A program made the translations under genes and the position numbers. A DNA stretch of 64,000 nt, taken from the NCBI GenBank assembly GCA_035299065.1, contig DATGXI010000089.1:27331-91330 (forward strand), given 5' to 3'. Positions 1 to 8,077 of this stretch are shown piece after piece. The notes below the pieces were generated by a model. That model saw only the letters and a list, made by a program, of their open reading frames with translations, was not told where the DNA came from and did not search any database. Positions within the stretch are counted from its first letter, which is position 1. Each line of letters begins with the position of its first letter. The DNA comes from DASPJQ01 sp035299065. Lineage in GTDB: Bacteria > Bacteroidota > Bacteroidia > Flavobacteriales_D > UBA2798.

Positions 1-2
1 AA

Positions 3-905
3 CCCTCAAACCTATTTAACAGAAACTTTAAATATTTTGCCATGAGCGTTTTTGGCTTTTTTGCCTTGAATAAAAAAGCCGAAGCTCAGTTGAAAGGAAA
101 AGTTGCTATTCGTGGTGATGTAGCTCCTATTGATTATCACGATACCAATAGCGAAACAACTACCCTTAAAGGAACGATCAATAAAAATGATGGTAAACCT
201 GCAGGTGGTGCAAGTGTAAAAATTATGAGTGGCGGTGTTGAAATTGCGCAAACCAAAGCCATGGCCAATGGAACGTACTCGGTAAAGATTGAACCTGGTA
301 AAATTGTTAGCCGCAAAGTGAATGTGCTGGTTGATCATTCGTATTACGAAACAAAAACCGTAAATGATTTATACATTTCAAAAGCCGAAAATAAACTCAA
401 TGTAACACTTGATGAAATGTATATGCTACTGGGTGAAGTTGCTTTTGTTGAACCACCGGTTGCAGATACTATTCAAAAAATTGAAATACCTGTTGCGGAT
501 ACATCGGCTGATGGCACTTTATTAAAGGTAAAGGGTGAAGTCAAAATGGTTGACACCACGCAAGTAAATACAACCTGCACAGAAACCTATATGCCAAGTG
601 ATACCACTAACGAAACCAGCGAAAAAAATGTTGAAACACCCGTAAGTAATTTGATCATTCGCCCTGAAGATATAACCTCAACCGTATATCCAAACCCCAC
701 CGGCAACCTGGCAACGGTTTATTGCAACAAGGAAGATTCATACGTAGTGGGAATTTATTCGGAAAATGGCCAACTGATAAAATCGCTGACCTTTGAAGGC
801 TCATCCACACAAATTGATGTGACTACTTATGATCGTGGAAATTATTTTGTTACCGTAAAAAGCAAAACGGGTTACGCAAATACGTTGAAACTGATTAAAC
901 AATAA
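3..905 (+). CDS. T9SS-exported protein with carboxypeptidase-regulatory-like domain (5' end probably outside window)
   Basis: The frame is open from the left edge and the first ATG is at 42. Codons upstream of that ATG encode a basic-then-hydrophobic stretch (NRNFKYFAMSVFGFFAL) followed by AEAQ, which looks like one Sec signal peptide, so the true start probably lies before base 1. Next comes a carboxypeptidase-regulatory-like beta-sandwich (TLKGTINKNDGKPAGGASVK), a low-complexity Asp/Thr/Val-rich middle, and a C-terminal type A T9SS sorting domain beginning VYPNPT and ending LKLIKQ. I infer an outer-membrane or secreted product handled by the T9SS sortase. The specific function is unknown. 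A convergent terminator follows directly. Confidence 0.8.
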   Translation, partial: PSNLFNRNFKYFAMSVFGFFALNKKAEAQLKGKVAIRGDVAPIDYHDTNSETTTLKGTINKNDGKPAGGASVKIMSGGVEIAQTKAMANGTYSVKIEPGKIVSRKVNVLVDHSYYETKTVNDLYISKAENKLNVTLDEMYMLLGEVAFVEPPVADTIQKIEIPVADTSADGTLLKVKGEVKMVDTTQVNTTCTETYMPSDTTNETSEKNVETPVSNLIIRPEDITSTVYPNPTGNLATVYCNKEDSYVVGIYSENGQLIKSLTFEGSSTQIDVTTYDRGNYFVTVKSKTGYANTLKLIKQ

Positions 906-926
906 TTTACTTAAGACCTATACATG

Positions 927-956
927 AAAAGGGAGAGCTTGAAGTTCTCCCTTTTT
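927..956. terminator. Bidirectional terminator between convergent genes
   Basis: The arms AAAAGGGAGA and TCTCCCTTTT enclose a 9-nt loop and are flanked by A and T runs, so the hairpin can end transcription from both sides. Its right edge touches the stop codon of the minus-strand gene at 955. Confidence 0.75.
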
Positions 957-1470
957 AATTTACTGGCTGTCGTTTTCGGAAGAGCCATTTTATAAACTTC
1001 ACAAAATAATAGAGGAGTATGCCTAAGACTGCAAATACAAGTCCGAACTGGTACCACTCATCGTATTTGGGCGGATATTTTGCCGTAGCTGTAGCATATT
1101 CCATAAAAAAGAACAAAGCACCACCACATGCGCCCGAAAAGATGAGTATACCGAAAAAGCGTACAAAAGGTATTTTAATTGTTTCCTGTACTGACTTGTA
1201 ATAATTGCTGTCAAAACCACCCATAAATACAAGCATCAAATTAACCAGAATCCAGAATCCGGCTACTGCTGCACCAACCCAAGCAGCAAAAACAAAATCT
1301 TCGTGCACAAGGTAATTATGGTTTTGGAACTTGTCCCAGTAAGCTTCATAGGAAGTACGACCTACCGGTTTCTTGTTCATTGCAAGGGCAAGACAAATAA
1401 TAATGGTTACAGAAGCGCTTAGCACTGCCATACCAAAAATGTAAATAAATATATTTATTGCTTTTTTCAT
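955..1470 (-). CDS. Four-helix membrane protein of unknown function
   Basis: A 171-residue protein with four strongly hydrophobic segments, at roughly residues 5-30, 58-85, 103-127 and 140-161. A soluble loop (residues ~31-57) follows the first segment and a basic tail (KWLFRKRQ) ends the protein, suggesting an inner-membrane protein. No catalytic motif is visible. Its start overlaps the stop of the upstream CAP/WG-repeat gene by 4 bases (ATGA), so the two are translationally coupled and it is the last gene of a minus-strand operon. I do not recognise the family. Confidence 0.7.
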   Translation of the reverse strand: MKKAINIFIYIFGMAVLSASVTIIICLALAMNKKPVGRTSYEAYWDKFQNHNYLVHEDFVFAAWVGAAVAGFWILVNLMLVFMGGFDSNYYKSVQETIKIPFVRFFGILIFSGACGGALFFFMEYATATAKYPPKYDEWYQFGLVFAVLGILLYYFVKFIKWLFRKRQPVN

Positions 1471-2924
1471 TGAAAATTAACTTTAATCATTCCCCAATAA
1501 CCATCCAATTGAACAAGGTACCGGTTACCGGCCAACCAATACATGCCTTCAAATAGGGGTTTTAATCGCCATTGATTCGCATTGTCCAGTACACCAAATA
1601 ATCCATCTTTTTTTGCCACCCAATACCCATCCCTTGCATCGCGTTCAATGGTTTCGTACTCGGCTGGTACAACAAATTTACCGGTGCGGTCAATTATACC
1701 AAACTTACCATTTTTTGAAGCAATGGTATGCCCTTGTTTATTGAACAAACCCGCCTCGTCAAATATTGCCGGGATAATTATTTTACCAGTTGTATCCATA
1801 AAACCAACTTTATGGTTGACCTCAAAGTGCGATAATCCCTCGTGAAAGCCATAATATACATCACTACCGTATTTTGCCGGAATAACAATGTTAAAGTTTC
1901 TGTCTAAAAAACCCCATTTACCTCCTGATTGAAATCCATAAAATCCTTCTGAATAACCTGAAATTTCGCCATATTTTGCCGGGAGTAACACTTTTGCATT
2001 CGCATCCATTACGCCTTTTTTTCCTTTTTCATAAAAGGAATACTGATCTAATGCTGAAAAATTAATTTCTTCATACGCTTTTGAAATTATGTTTCCATCC
2101 ATATCAGCCAGGTATTGATTAAACGCCTCATCTTCCACCACCAGGCGTGAACAAACAGCATCTACATCAACCTGTATCATTTTATACTTTCCAAACGGGA
2201 TAACAATTTCATGATTTTTGTTTATGAGTGCTGCCTTGTAATCCTGATTGATGACACATGCAAGTCCTTTTGCAAACCAGGTTACACCTGAATAATTACA
2301 GGGGATAAGCATTTGGCCTGTTGTGTCCATAAATCCCCATCCTGTTCCCTCCCTGCAGGCAACTGTTCCTTCGGCTTCATAAATTTTTACATCGTGCAAA
2401 TCGGGTTCGCGCAGCCAGGCATACGGCATTTGTGAGGCATCGGGTTCATTACACAATGACATAGTGCCCGACTCATCGGTTTTGGTGCCCACGTAAACAT
2501 AAATTCGTGTACCTTCAATACACACACCCATTGCCGTCATTTTAAATTCTGTTTGGTCAAGTATGTATTCCTTTGCACCTTCAATGGTAAATATATCGTT
2601 TACTATTCCGCTAAGTTTTGCATAACGGGAAGCCACACTAAAACTAAACGGCATGGCAAACGAAGAGTATTCCGGAACCAGGTCGCGTAGCTGTTTATAT
2701 TCTGAGTCCGGGTTATTGATTGCGCGATCAACCTGTTTTACTGCACCAATTGTAAGGTTATGCGAGTAAGAAAGCTCGGGAAGTGCTGCCTTTTTTCGCT
2801 CTGCATTAATCATGTTAAACAATGATAATTCCCTTTTTGTATAACAATAAGAATTGTCCTGCCCGTGTAAAATACCAGCGGCCAAAAAAAGTGCTAAAAA
2901 TGCTATTCGTCTGCGTATTTCCAT
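1467..2924 (-). CDS. Exported CAP-like domain plus WG-repeat protein
   Basis: A 485-residue protein with a signal peptide (IAFLALFLAAGILHGQ). Residues ~30-150 resemble a CAP/SCP-PR1 domain: MINAERKKAALPELSYSHNL near the start and an MTAMGVCIEGTRIYVYVGTK-type strand at the end. The rest (~180-485) is WG (KWG) repeats, seen as GWGFMDTTGQMLIPCNYSGV, KGVMDANAKVLLPAKYGE, KWGFLDRNFNIVIPAKYGS and KFGIIDRTGKFVVPAEYE. WG repeats are usually extracytoplasmic binding modules, and CAP domains act in extracellular interactions. The family assignments rest on motif recognition and the combined role is unknown. It overlaps the preceding gene by 22 bases. Confidence 0.75.
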   Translation of the reverse strand: MEIRRRIAFLALFLAAGILHGQDNSYCYTKRELSLFNMINAERKKAALPELSYSHNLTIGAVKQVDRAINNPDSEYKQLRDLVPEYSSFAMPFSFSVASRYAKLSGIVNDIFTIEGAKEYILDQTEFKMTAMGVCIEGTRIYVYVGTKTDESGTMSLCNEPDASQMPYAWLREPDLHDVKIYEAEGTVACREGTGWGFMDTTGQMLIPCNYSGVTWFAKGLACVINQDYKAALINKNHEIVIPFGKYKMIQVDVDAVCSRLVVEDEAFNQYLADMDGNIISKAYEEINFSALDQYSFYEKGKKGVMDANAKVLLPAKYGEISGYSEGFYGFQSGGKWGFLDRNFNIVIPAKYGSDVYYGFHEGLSHFEVNHKVGFMDTTGKIIIPAIFDEAGLFNKQGHTIASKNGKFGIIDRTGKFVVPAEYETIERDARDGYWVAKKDGLFGVLDNANQWRLKPLFEGMYWLAGNRYLVQLDGYWGMIKVNFQ

Positions 2925-3253
2925 ATTCCGTTTTGAAATTTATAATGTGCGCTTACATTTTTAAATGCGTTTATAACACCGCGTTTCAGTTCTTCACTTG
3001 TTATATTTCGTGCCGTTGGTTGAACAAGGTCTTCTTTAACCTGAAAAACCGATTGAGCCTGTGAGCTGCGATTGACGAAAGATATAAATTTTTTTACAAG
3101 TGCTTTTTCACGTTCGCTCTCATCATTCATCAACACAAATTGCGCTTTCAGGTAACCAAGCTGGTTATTTGCCCTGAAAGCGCATTCCAATATATTACCG
3201 TTAACTTTTTCGGTAATGATTATTTGCTGCAGTGATTCATAGGTAATTTCCAT
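2903..3253 (-). CDS. Small hypothetical protein
   Basis: A 116-residue protein starting at the ATG of MEITYESLQQIII. The frame extends further upstream to 3388, but that would run through the end of the upstream lipoprotein gene (stop at 3279), so the inner ATG is preferred, 25 bases after that stop. No signal peptide, membrane segment or recognised motif. The C-terminal part is mixed helical and ends NGIWKYADE. It sits between a lipoprotein and the CAP/WG protein in a tight operon, so a role with these envelope proteins is only a guess. Confidence 0.6.
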   Translation of the reverse strand: MEITYESLQQIIITEKVNGNILECAFRANNQLGYLKAQFVLMNDESEREKALVKKFISFVNRSSQAQSVFQVKEDLVQPTARNITSEELKRGVINAFKNVSAHYKFQNGIWKYADE

Positions 3254-3278
3254 AGCTTCCAAGCCAATTGCTGCTTCA

Positions 3279-3716
3279 TTATTTCTTAACCAATTTAAAG
3301 GAGAGCATAAGCGGATGAACAAAAATGAGGGTATCGCCCTGGAAATATATCGTTTGATTATCAGCTGCTGTACCACCATCAACAGCATGCCATATATTTA
3401 TTTTTTCCTCTGATGGCTTGTACTCTGCCATATCATGAACTGGTCCTTTTTCATTGTAATGAAAAATGGAATCAGGTGTGAATTCAATTATTTTTCCTAC
3501 ATAAGCTGATTTTGGCGTTGACCCAACAATTTCCCATTTTCCCTCCAGGTTTTCGGGGTTTACCGCTTTGCGCTCAGCCTGCTGGGCATCATTGTATGCT
3601 TTTGCTTCGTCCAATGCTTTTTGACGTTCTTCATCTGTTAAACCACCTTTTTGTTTTTTGGCACCTCCACACGCAACCAGGGCAATTATTGACATCAGTA
3701 TAAATATTTTTTTCAT
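3279..3716 (-). CDS. Small lipoprotein of unknown function
   Basis: A 145-residue protein. The chosen start gives MKKIFILMSIIALVACGG, a type II signal peptide with lipobox LVAC, whereas the longer frame only adds a non-signal-like extension. After the Cys comes a charged linker and a small beta-rich domain containing LEGKWEIVGSTPKSAYVGK and FTPDSIFHYNEKG, which resembles the lipocalin-like 'W-x-hydrophobic' pattern of many Bacteroidota lipoproteins (an analogy, not an assignment). It probably heads or sits early in the minus-strand operon that continues to 955. Confidence 0.7.
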   Translation of the reverse strand: MKKIFILMSIIALVACGGAKKQKGGLTDEERQKALDEAKAYNDAQQAERKAVNPENLEGKWEIVGSTPKSAYVGKIIEFTPDSIFHYNEKGPVHDMAEYKPSEEKINIWHAVDGGTAADNQTIYFQGDTLIFVHPLMLSFKLVKK

Positions 3717-3809
3717 TTTTTTCTTATGATTAAATTTTAAATTAATGGCCCACACCTGTTCACGGCCGTGTTTGCAAGCAATTGAAAGGTGCGGGCCGGC
3801 TATGAATAG

Positions 3810-5174
3810 TTATTTTAAAAATTCTTTGGCAATCCACCACTCACCTATTTTTCCACCATTCATTTCGCCATCGTATTTGGTTACTCCATACTTGTCGCCT
3901 CCCTGGTTTTGCTGGTAAAAACGCATGTCGTATACTTTGTGCATGTTTTCTTTTTCATATTTGATGACAACAGCAGCTTCAATTGTACGGCCTGTAATAT
4001 TTCCCCAACCATCGCGCAGGTAAACCCAATCATCGCCAATGATTACTGCTTTTACAGGCGTTTGACCAGCCCATTTACCTGTTGTTGCCTTGATCATGGA
4101 TGCTTCAAGCGCTGCATCGTTCATACTGGCTTCAGGCAAAGGTTTGCTTACTTTTTTTGCATACGCCAGTTTATCGGAATTCTTAACGTTGATGGTAAAT
4201 TCACCTGAAGCCATAAGTTGTTCAGGACCAAATTTGGTTGTCCATTTCATAGGTTCACCAACTGTTGCGCTTGTTTTTTCCTGGTCGGATGGAACATCAA
4301 AAATATAATCAATTTTTACTTTGTAAGAACCTTCAGGAAGATGGTATAGGTTTTCATACATAATATTAATGTCGGCTTTGTTGTATTCTTTTATATGACT
4401 TGCGTCAGGCGAATAACCCAATTGAAACGTAGTCCATGTTTTATTGGCCTCTTTATCAAATCCGCTGTTGGTCCAGTCATAGGTAAGTAACTCGTTTTTT
4501 GGCGCACCTTCAATGGTTAGACGGTAATGGAAATCACTCAGTCCCCATATGTGACCAATATTATTGGCGTAATTGGAATTGGATTGTTTGTTGTATACAC
4601 GTCCGTAAATATTATCAGCCAGTGTAAATGAATTGGTAAAACTTGCCTCGTTTTCGCTGCCTTTTACAATTTCTGATTTTGAAAAAACGATTTTTCCCAC
4701 GTATTTTTGATGCAAGGGGCCGGTAATGCCCTCGTCCTGGTCAAGCGGCATTTTGTATTGCGACTCTTCCATTTGCGCAATCATTTTTTGCATCTCGCTT
4801 ACTTTTTTCTCGTCATCTTTTGCGGCACCGCTCAACTGTCGTTCACATTCATTCATCTTCATGCGCATTTCACCATCATTGTATCCTTTTGACTGGGCTG
4901 CTTTGTAATAATCAAGGGCAGCCTGGTAATTGCCTTTATCGTATTCCTTATTTCCCAAATCGTACAACTCATACGGATCGCTTATCCCCGAGGTATTTAC
5001 AGTTGACGTTGTTTTTTCTGAACCACCTGATGCGGAAGAATTACCGTTTTTTGTTTTGTCTTTTACTTTGTCTTTTAATTTTCCCAGGTTAACCTGGGCA
5101 CTTGCGTCAAACACGGTGATACTTACAAGTGACATAATCATTCCGGCTGTAAGCCAGTTTTTTGCTTTATTCAT
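3810..5174 (-). CDS. Secreted TPR-containing protein of unknown function
   Basis: A 454-residue protein with a signal peptide ending VFDASAQ. A low-complexity Lys/Asp/Ser/Thr linker follows, then a short TPR-like helical pair (residues ~70-105, ELYDLGNKEYDKGNYQAALD), a coiled-coil-like stretch, and a large beta-rich C-terminal half with many Trp/Tyr/Gly. The last ~40 residues (YGVTKYDGEMNGGKIGEWW) are also Gly/Trp-rich. No enzyme motif is seen. It lies 93 bases upstream of the small lipoprotein gene, so it could belong to the same transcription unit. Confidence 0.65.
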   Translation of the reverse strand: MNKAKNWLTAGMIMSLVSITVFDASAQVNLGKLKDKVKDKTKNGNSSASGGSEKTTSTVNTSGISDPYELYDLGNKEYDKGNYQAALDYYKAAQSKGYNDGEMRMKMNECERQLSGAAKDDEKKVSEMQKMIAQMEESQYKMPLDQDEGITGPLHQKYVGKIVFSKSEIVKGSENEASFTNSFTLADNIYGRVYNKQSNSNYANNIGHIWGLSDFHYRLTIEGAPKNELLTYDWTNSGFDKEANKTWTTFQLGYSPDASHIKEYNKADINIMYENLYHLPEGSYKVKIDYIFDVPSDQEKTSATVGEPMKWTTKFGPEQLMASGEFTINVKNSDKLAYAKKVSKPLPEASMNDAALEASMIKATTGKWAGQTPVKAVIIGDDWVYLRDGWGNITGRTIEAAVVIKYEKENMHKVYDMRFYQQNQGGDKYGVTKYDGEMNGGKIGEWWIAKEFLK

Positions 5175-5289
5175 AGTCTTTTAATTTTGATTCAAAGATG
5201 AATCAAAGACACTGACAACCAGGCCAAAACTTGGTAACTGAACCCAAACAAAGGGTGAATGAATGTAAATTAACGGGTGAAAAAAAATC

Positions 5290-6057
5290 CTAGCTGAGGA
5301 TTTTAATGCGGTTGAAAAAATCGGTTCGGTATGATTTGCTAACCGGTATTGATGTGTTGTTCTTTAAATAAATAAGGTTGTCGTCAATTGACTTTATTGC
5401 ATCGGTATTGACTACATATGAACGATGAATTCGCAAAAATTTATTTTCTGGCAACTGGCTATGCAGGTCCTTTAAAAAAGCGTTGATGGTGTATTTTTTG
5501 TTAATTGTATAAATTGTGGTGTAATTGTCAAGCGCTTCCAAAAAAATAAACTCTTCAACGAAAACCTTTTCAAGTTGGCCTTTATTTTTAATAAAAATAT
5601 ATGCCGGTCCATCTGCAACTGCCACGGCTTCATTTTGCTTTACGATTTCAGAGAGATAATCAATTTGCCGCTGCTTTGCCATGATGGCGTTATGCTGGCG
5701 CATGGCCAGTTCAATGGCATTTGAAAGGTCAACGTCTTTAAACGGCTTAAGTACATATCCCAAGGGCATTGTTTCCATGGCCTTTTCAAAAGTTGTTTTA
5801 TCACTGAAGGCAGTAACAAAAACAACCGGAATATGAAAATTTGCATACACTTTTGCGGCCACATCAATACCGGTTTTTTCCTTGTTCAGGTTAATGTCCA
5901 TTAAAACAATTTCAGGTTTTTCTTCGGCTATTTTAAGCAAGGCTTCTTCATACGAAATACTAATTCCAATTACCTCGTAACCCATCTCCTCCAGGCGCAT
6001 TTGCATGTCCATGGCAATTGAAAATTCATCTTCAACAATCAGCAATGTGTAATCCAT
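5290..6057 (-). CDS. LytTR-family response regulator
   Basis: A 255-residue regulator. The receiver domain (residues 1-~120) has the acidic pair VEDE, phospho-acceptor Asp54 in LMDIN, the switch Thr in VTAF and the Lys in LKPF. A LytTR DNA-binding domain follows (residues ~150-250), recognisable from FIFLEALDNYTTIYT, FLRIHRSYVVN and a final SYRTDFFNRI helix. Its start codon overlaps the stop of the histidine kinase gene just upstream, so the two form a cotranscribed two-component pair. In such pairs the regulator binds DNA directly when phosphorylated. Target genes are unknown. Confidence 0.9.
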   Translation of the reverse strand: MDYTLLIVEDEFSIAMDMQMRLEEMGYEVIGISISYEEALLKIAEEKPEIVLMDINLNKEKTGIDVAAKVYANFHIPVVFVTAFSDKTTFEKAMETMPLGYVLKPFKDVDLSNAIELAMRQHNAIMAKQRQIDYLSEIVKQNEAVAVADGPAYIFIKNKGQLEKVFVEEFIFLEALDNYTTIYTINKKYTINAFLKDLHSQLPENKFLRIHRSYVVNTDAIKSIDDNLIYLKNNTSIPVSKSYRTDFFNRIKILS

Positions 6058-7991
6058 TATTCGCGTTTAAATTCAAGTGTAAAATGCGCACCTGGTTTGT
6101 TTTCAATTCTAAGCCTGGCCTTTAACTGCCTGGCTAGACCTTGTACCAACTGTATGCCAAGCGATTTTTTCATTTTTTGCTCGTATGCTTCCGGCAATCC
6201 CTTTCCGTTATCGGCCATTGTAAATATAATTAAATCTCCTGATTGGTTGCACGTAATGTCAATTGTTCCTCCTTTTTCATCAAATGCGTACTTAACACTG
6301 TTAATCAACAACTCATTTACGATTAACCCGAGCGGAATAAGCTGATCAATGTGTATGTGGTTTACGTTTGCCTGAATGTTAACATGAATGTTTTTTGCTG
6401 AAAAGTCATACGAAGTATTGTAATACTGGCACATGCTTTCAAGGTATTCACGCATTGATATGTCTTCGAGGTTGACGGACCTATAAAGCTTTTCATGAAT
6501 GATGGCCATTGCGTGAATGCGGTCCTGGCTTAATTTAATTACTTCTTTGGTTGTTTTTCCATCATCACGGCTCATTTGCATGTTTAGCAAACTGTTGATA
6601 ATTTGCAGATTGTTTTTTACGCGATGATGAATTTCACGCAAAAGCATTTCTTTTTCCTTCAAAGACTTTTCAATCAAAATGTTTTGTTTTTTTACCCTCC
6701 TGGAATTGCGTATATTTAAAATAAGCAATACAGATATTAAAAGCAACACACCAGCTGCCAAAGCAACCAGTACGTTTCGTTGCTTTAATTGCTGATCAAC
6801 ACGCGCGTTTCTTTCTTTCAAAATTAATTCACGTTTTTTTTGCGCTGCTTCCTGAGTTTCCTCCCTTAGTTTGAATTCATAACTTGTTTGTTGCCGAATT
6901 CCATTGTCATTATTCAATTCTTCGTTAGCCTTATTCAGCAGCTCAAGGTTTTCAAGTGCTACTTTTTCATTTTTTACTTTTCGTGCAATTTCATACAGTG
7001 TTTTATATGCCTGTATTTTTGTTTCAACATCCCTTAACGAATCAGCCATTGAACGGGCCAATTTTGCATAGTTAAATGCTTTGCTCATGTCATTTTTTTC
7101 ACTGTAACACAACGCCAGTTTACAATGCGCTACAATTCGCAATATTTTGGCCCACTTTGGCCCGCCCGGCTCAATTACCTTCTTGAAGCAATATATTGCT
7201 GAATCAACCATATTCATTCGCAAATAACATTTTCCAAGTGACGTATACGTCCATGAATCCGGATGTTTTTCTTTTTTGACAACAAGCATATGATAACTTA
7301 TGGCTTTGCGCAAATCGTTTAGCTCACGGTAAAAATCAGCAAGTGTATTGTAATAAAAATTCTTTTGCGAGCCTTCTTCTACATTATGCAATTGTTGGTC
7401 GGCTTTGTGAAGATAAATGCGGGCAGAATCAATGTTGCGTAATTTGTGGTACAGGCTGCCAATATCAAACAACGCGTCCAATTTTTTGTGTACCCCCAGC
7501 TTTTGTGCACAATTGTATTTTTTTTTTGCATAGTACATGGCTGTTGAAACCTGGTTTTTCAGAAAATACAGGTTGCGCAATTCACTGTTTAGCTCATACA
7601 GCGCTTTATAGTTGCCTGATTCCTGGAAAATGTCAAGTGACATTTTCAAAAGGCTGGCTTTGTGAACCGGGTTTGTGTATTCGATGCCTCTCAATTTTTT
7701 TACAAGTGACTCGGTCATTACCGTATCGGCTGCCACGGTTTTTTTTAAGGAAAGAAAATAAACCAGGGCCGTTGAATCGCATGAAAAAAATTTACCCATT
7801 TCACTGACAATGGCCTGCCCTGAAACCACCTGTGAAGCAGGTTGACCCTGGCAAGTTTGTACCCTGGCCACGAGCTCACGTGTATTCAACCCATTTTGTT
7901 TTCCTTCGTTTTTCTTTTGGCCACAAGACAAAAAAAAGACCGGAAAAGCAAATAGTGAGAGAATTGGTTTTTTAATAAAATAAGTAATCAT
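6057..7991 (-). CDS. TPR-containing sensor histidine kinase with lipobox
   Basis: The start at 7991 is chosen because it gives MITYFIKKPILSLFAFPVFF and then LSCGQ, a lipoprotein-like signal (Cys23). A longer start at 8069 is possible. The sensor part is a run of TPR-like helices (~60-380). A coiled coil and one membrane helix (~410-430, VLVALAAGVLLLISVLLIL) follow. The kinase core is of the HisKA_2 type, with EIHHRVKNNLQII (phospho-His at ~455-456), N box LIVNELLINSVKYAF and G boxes DNGKGLP and SLGIQLVQGL. It pairs with the LytTR regulator (overlapping codons) and lies downstream of the sortase gene. The signal sensed is unknown. Confidence 0.85.
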   Translation of the reverse strand: MITYFIKKPILSLFAFPVFFLSCGQKKNEGKQNGLNTRELVARVQTCQGQPASQVVSGQAIVSEMGKFFSCDSTALVYFLSLKKTVAADTVMTESLVKKLRGIEYTNPVHKASLLKMSLDIFQESGNYKALYELNSELRNLYFLKNQVSTAMYYAKKKYNCAQKLGVHKKLDALFDIGSLYHKLRNIDSARIYLHKADQQLHNVEEGSQKNFYYNTLADFYRELNDLRKAISYHMLVVKKEKHPDSWTYTSLGKCYLRMNMVDSAIYCFKKVIEPGGPKWAKILRIVAHCKLALCYSEKNDMSKAFNYAKLARSMADSLRDVETKIQAYKTLYEIARKVKNEKVALENLELLNKANEELNNDNGIRQQTSYEFKLREETQEAAQKKRELILKERNARVDQQLKQRNVLVALAAGVLLLISVLLILNIRNSRRVKKQNILIEKSLKEKEMLLREIHHRVKNNLQIINSLLNMQMSRDDGKTTKEVIKLSQDRIHAMAIIHEKLYRSVNLEDISMREYLESMCQYYNTSYDFSAKNIHVNIQANVNHIHIDQLIPLGLIVNELLINSVKYAFDEKGGTIDITCNQSGDLIIFTMADNGKGLPEAYEQKMKKSLGIQLVQGLARQLKARLRIENKPGAHFTLEFKRE

Positions 7992-8077
7992 GCGAAATAC
8001 CAAGGCAAGGTAAGCATTTACCGGAATATTTTGTGGTTGCATATTACCCTGTAAGGGACCGTTTTTCATGCGTTTAA

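Noticed and set aside
7343..7807. 154-codon plus-strand frame inside the TPR kinase gene
   Set aside because: Antisense shadow of TPR coding sequence without start signals or recognisable motifs.
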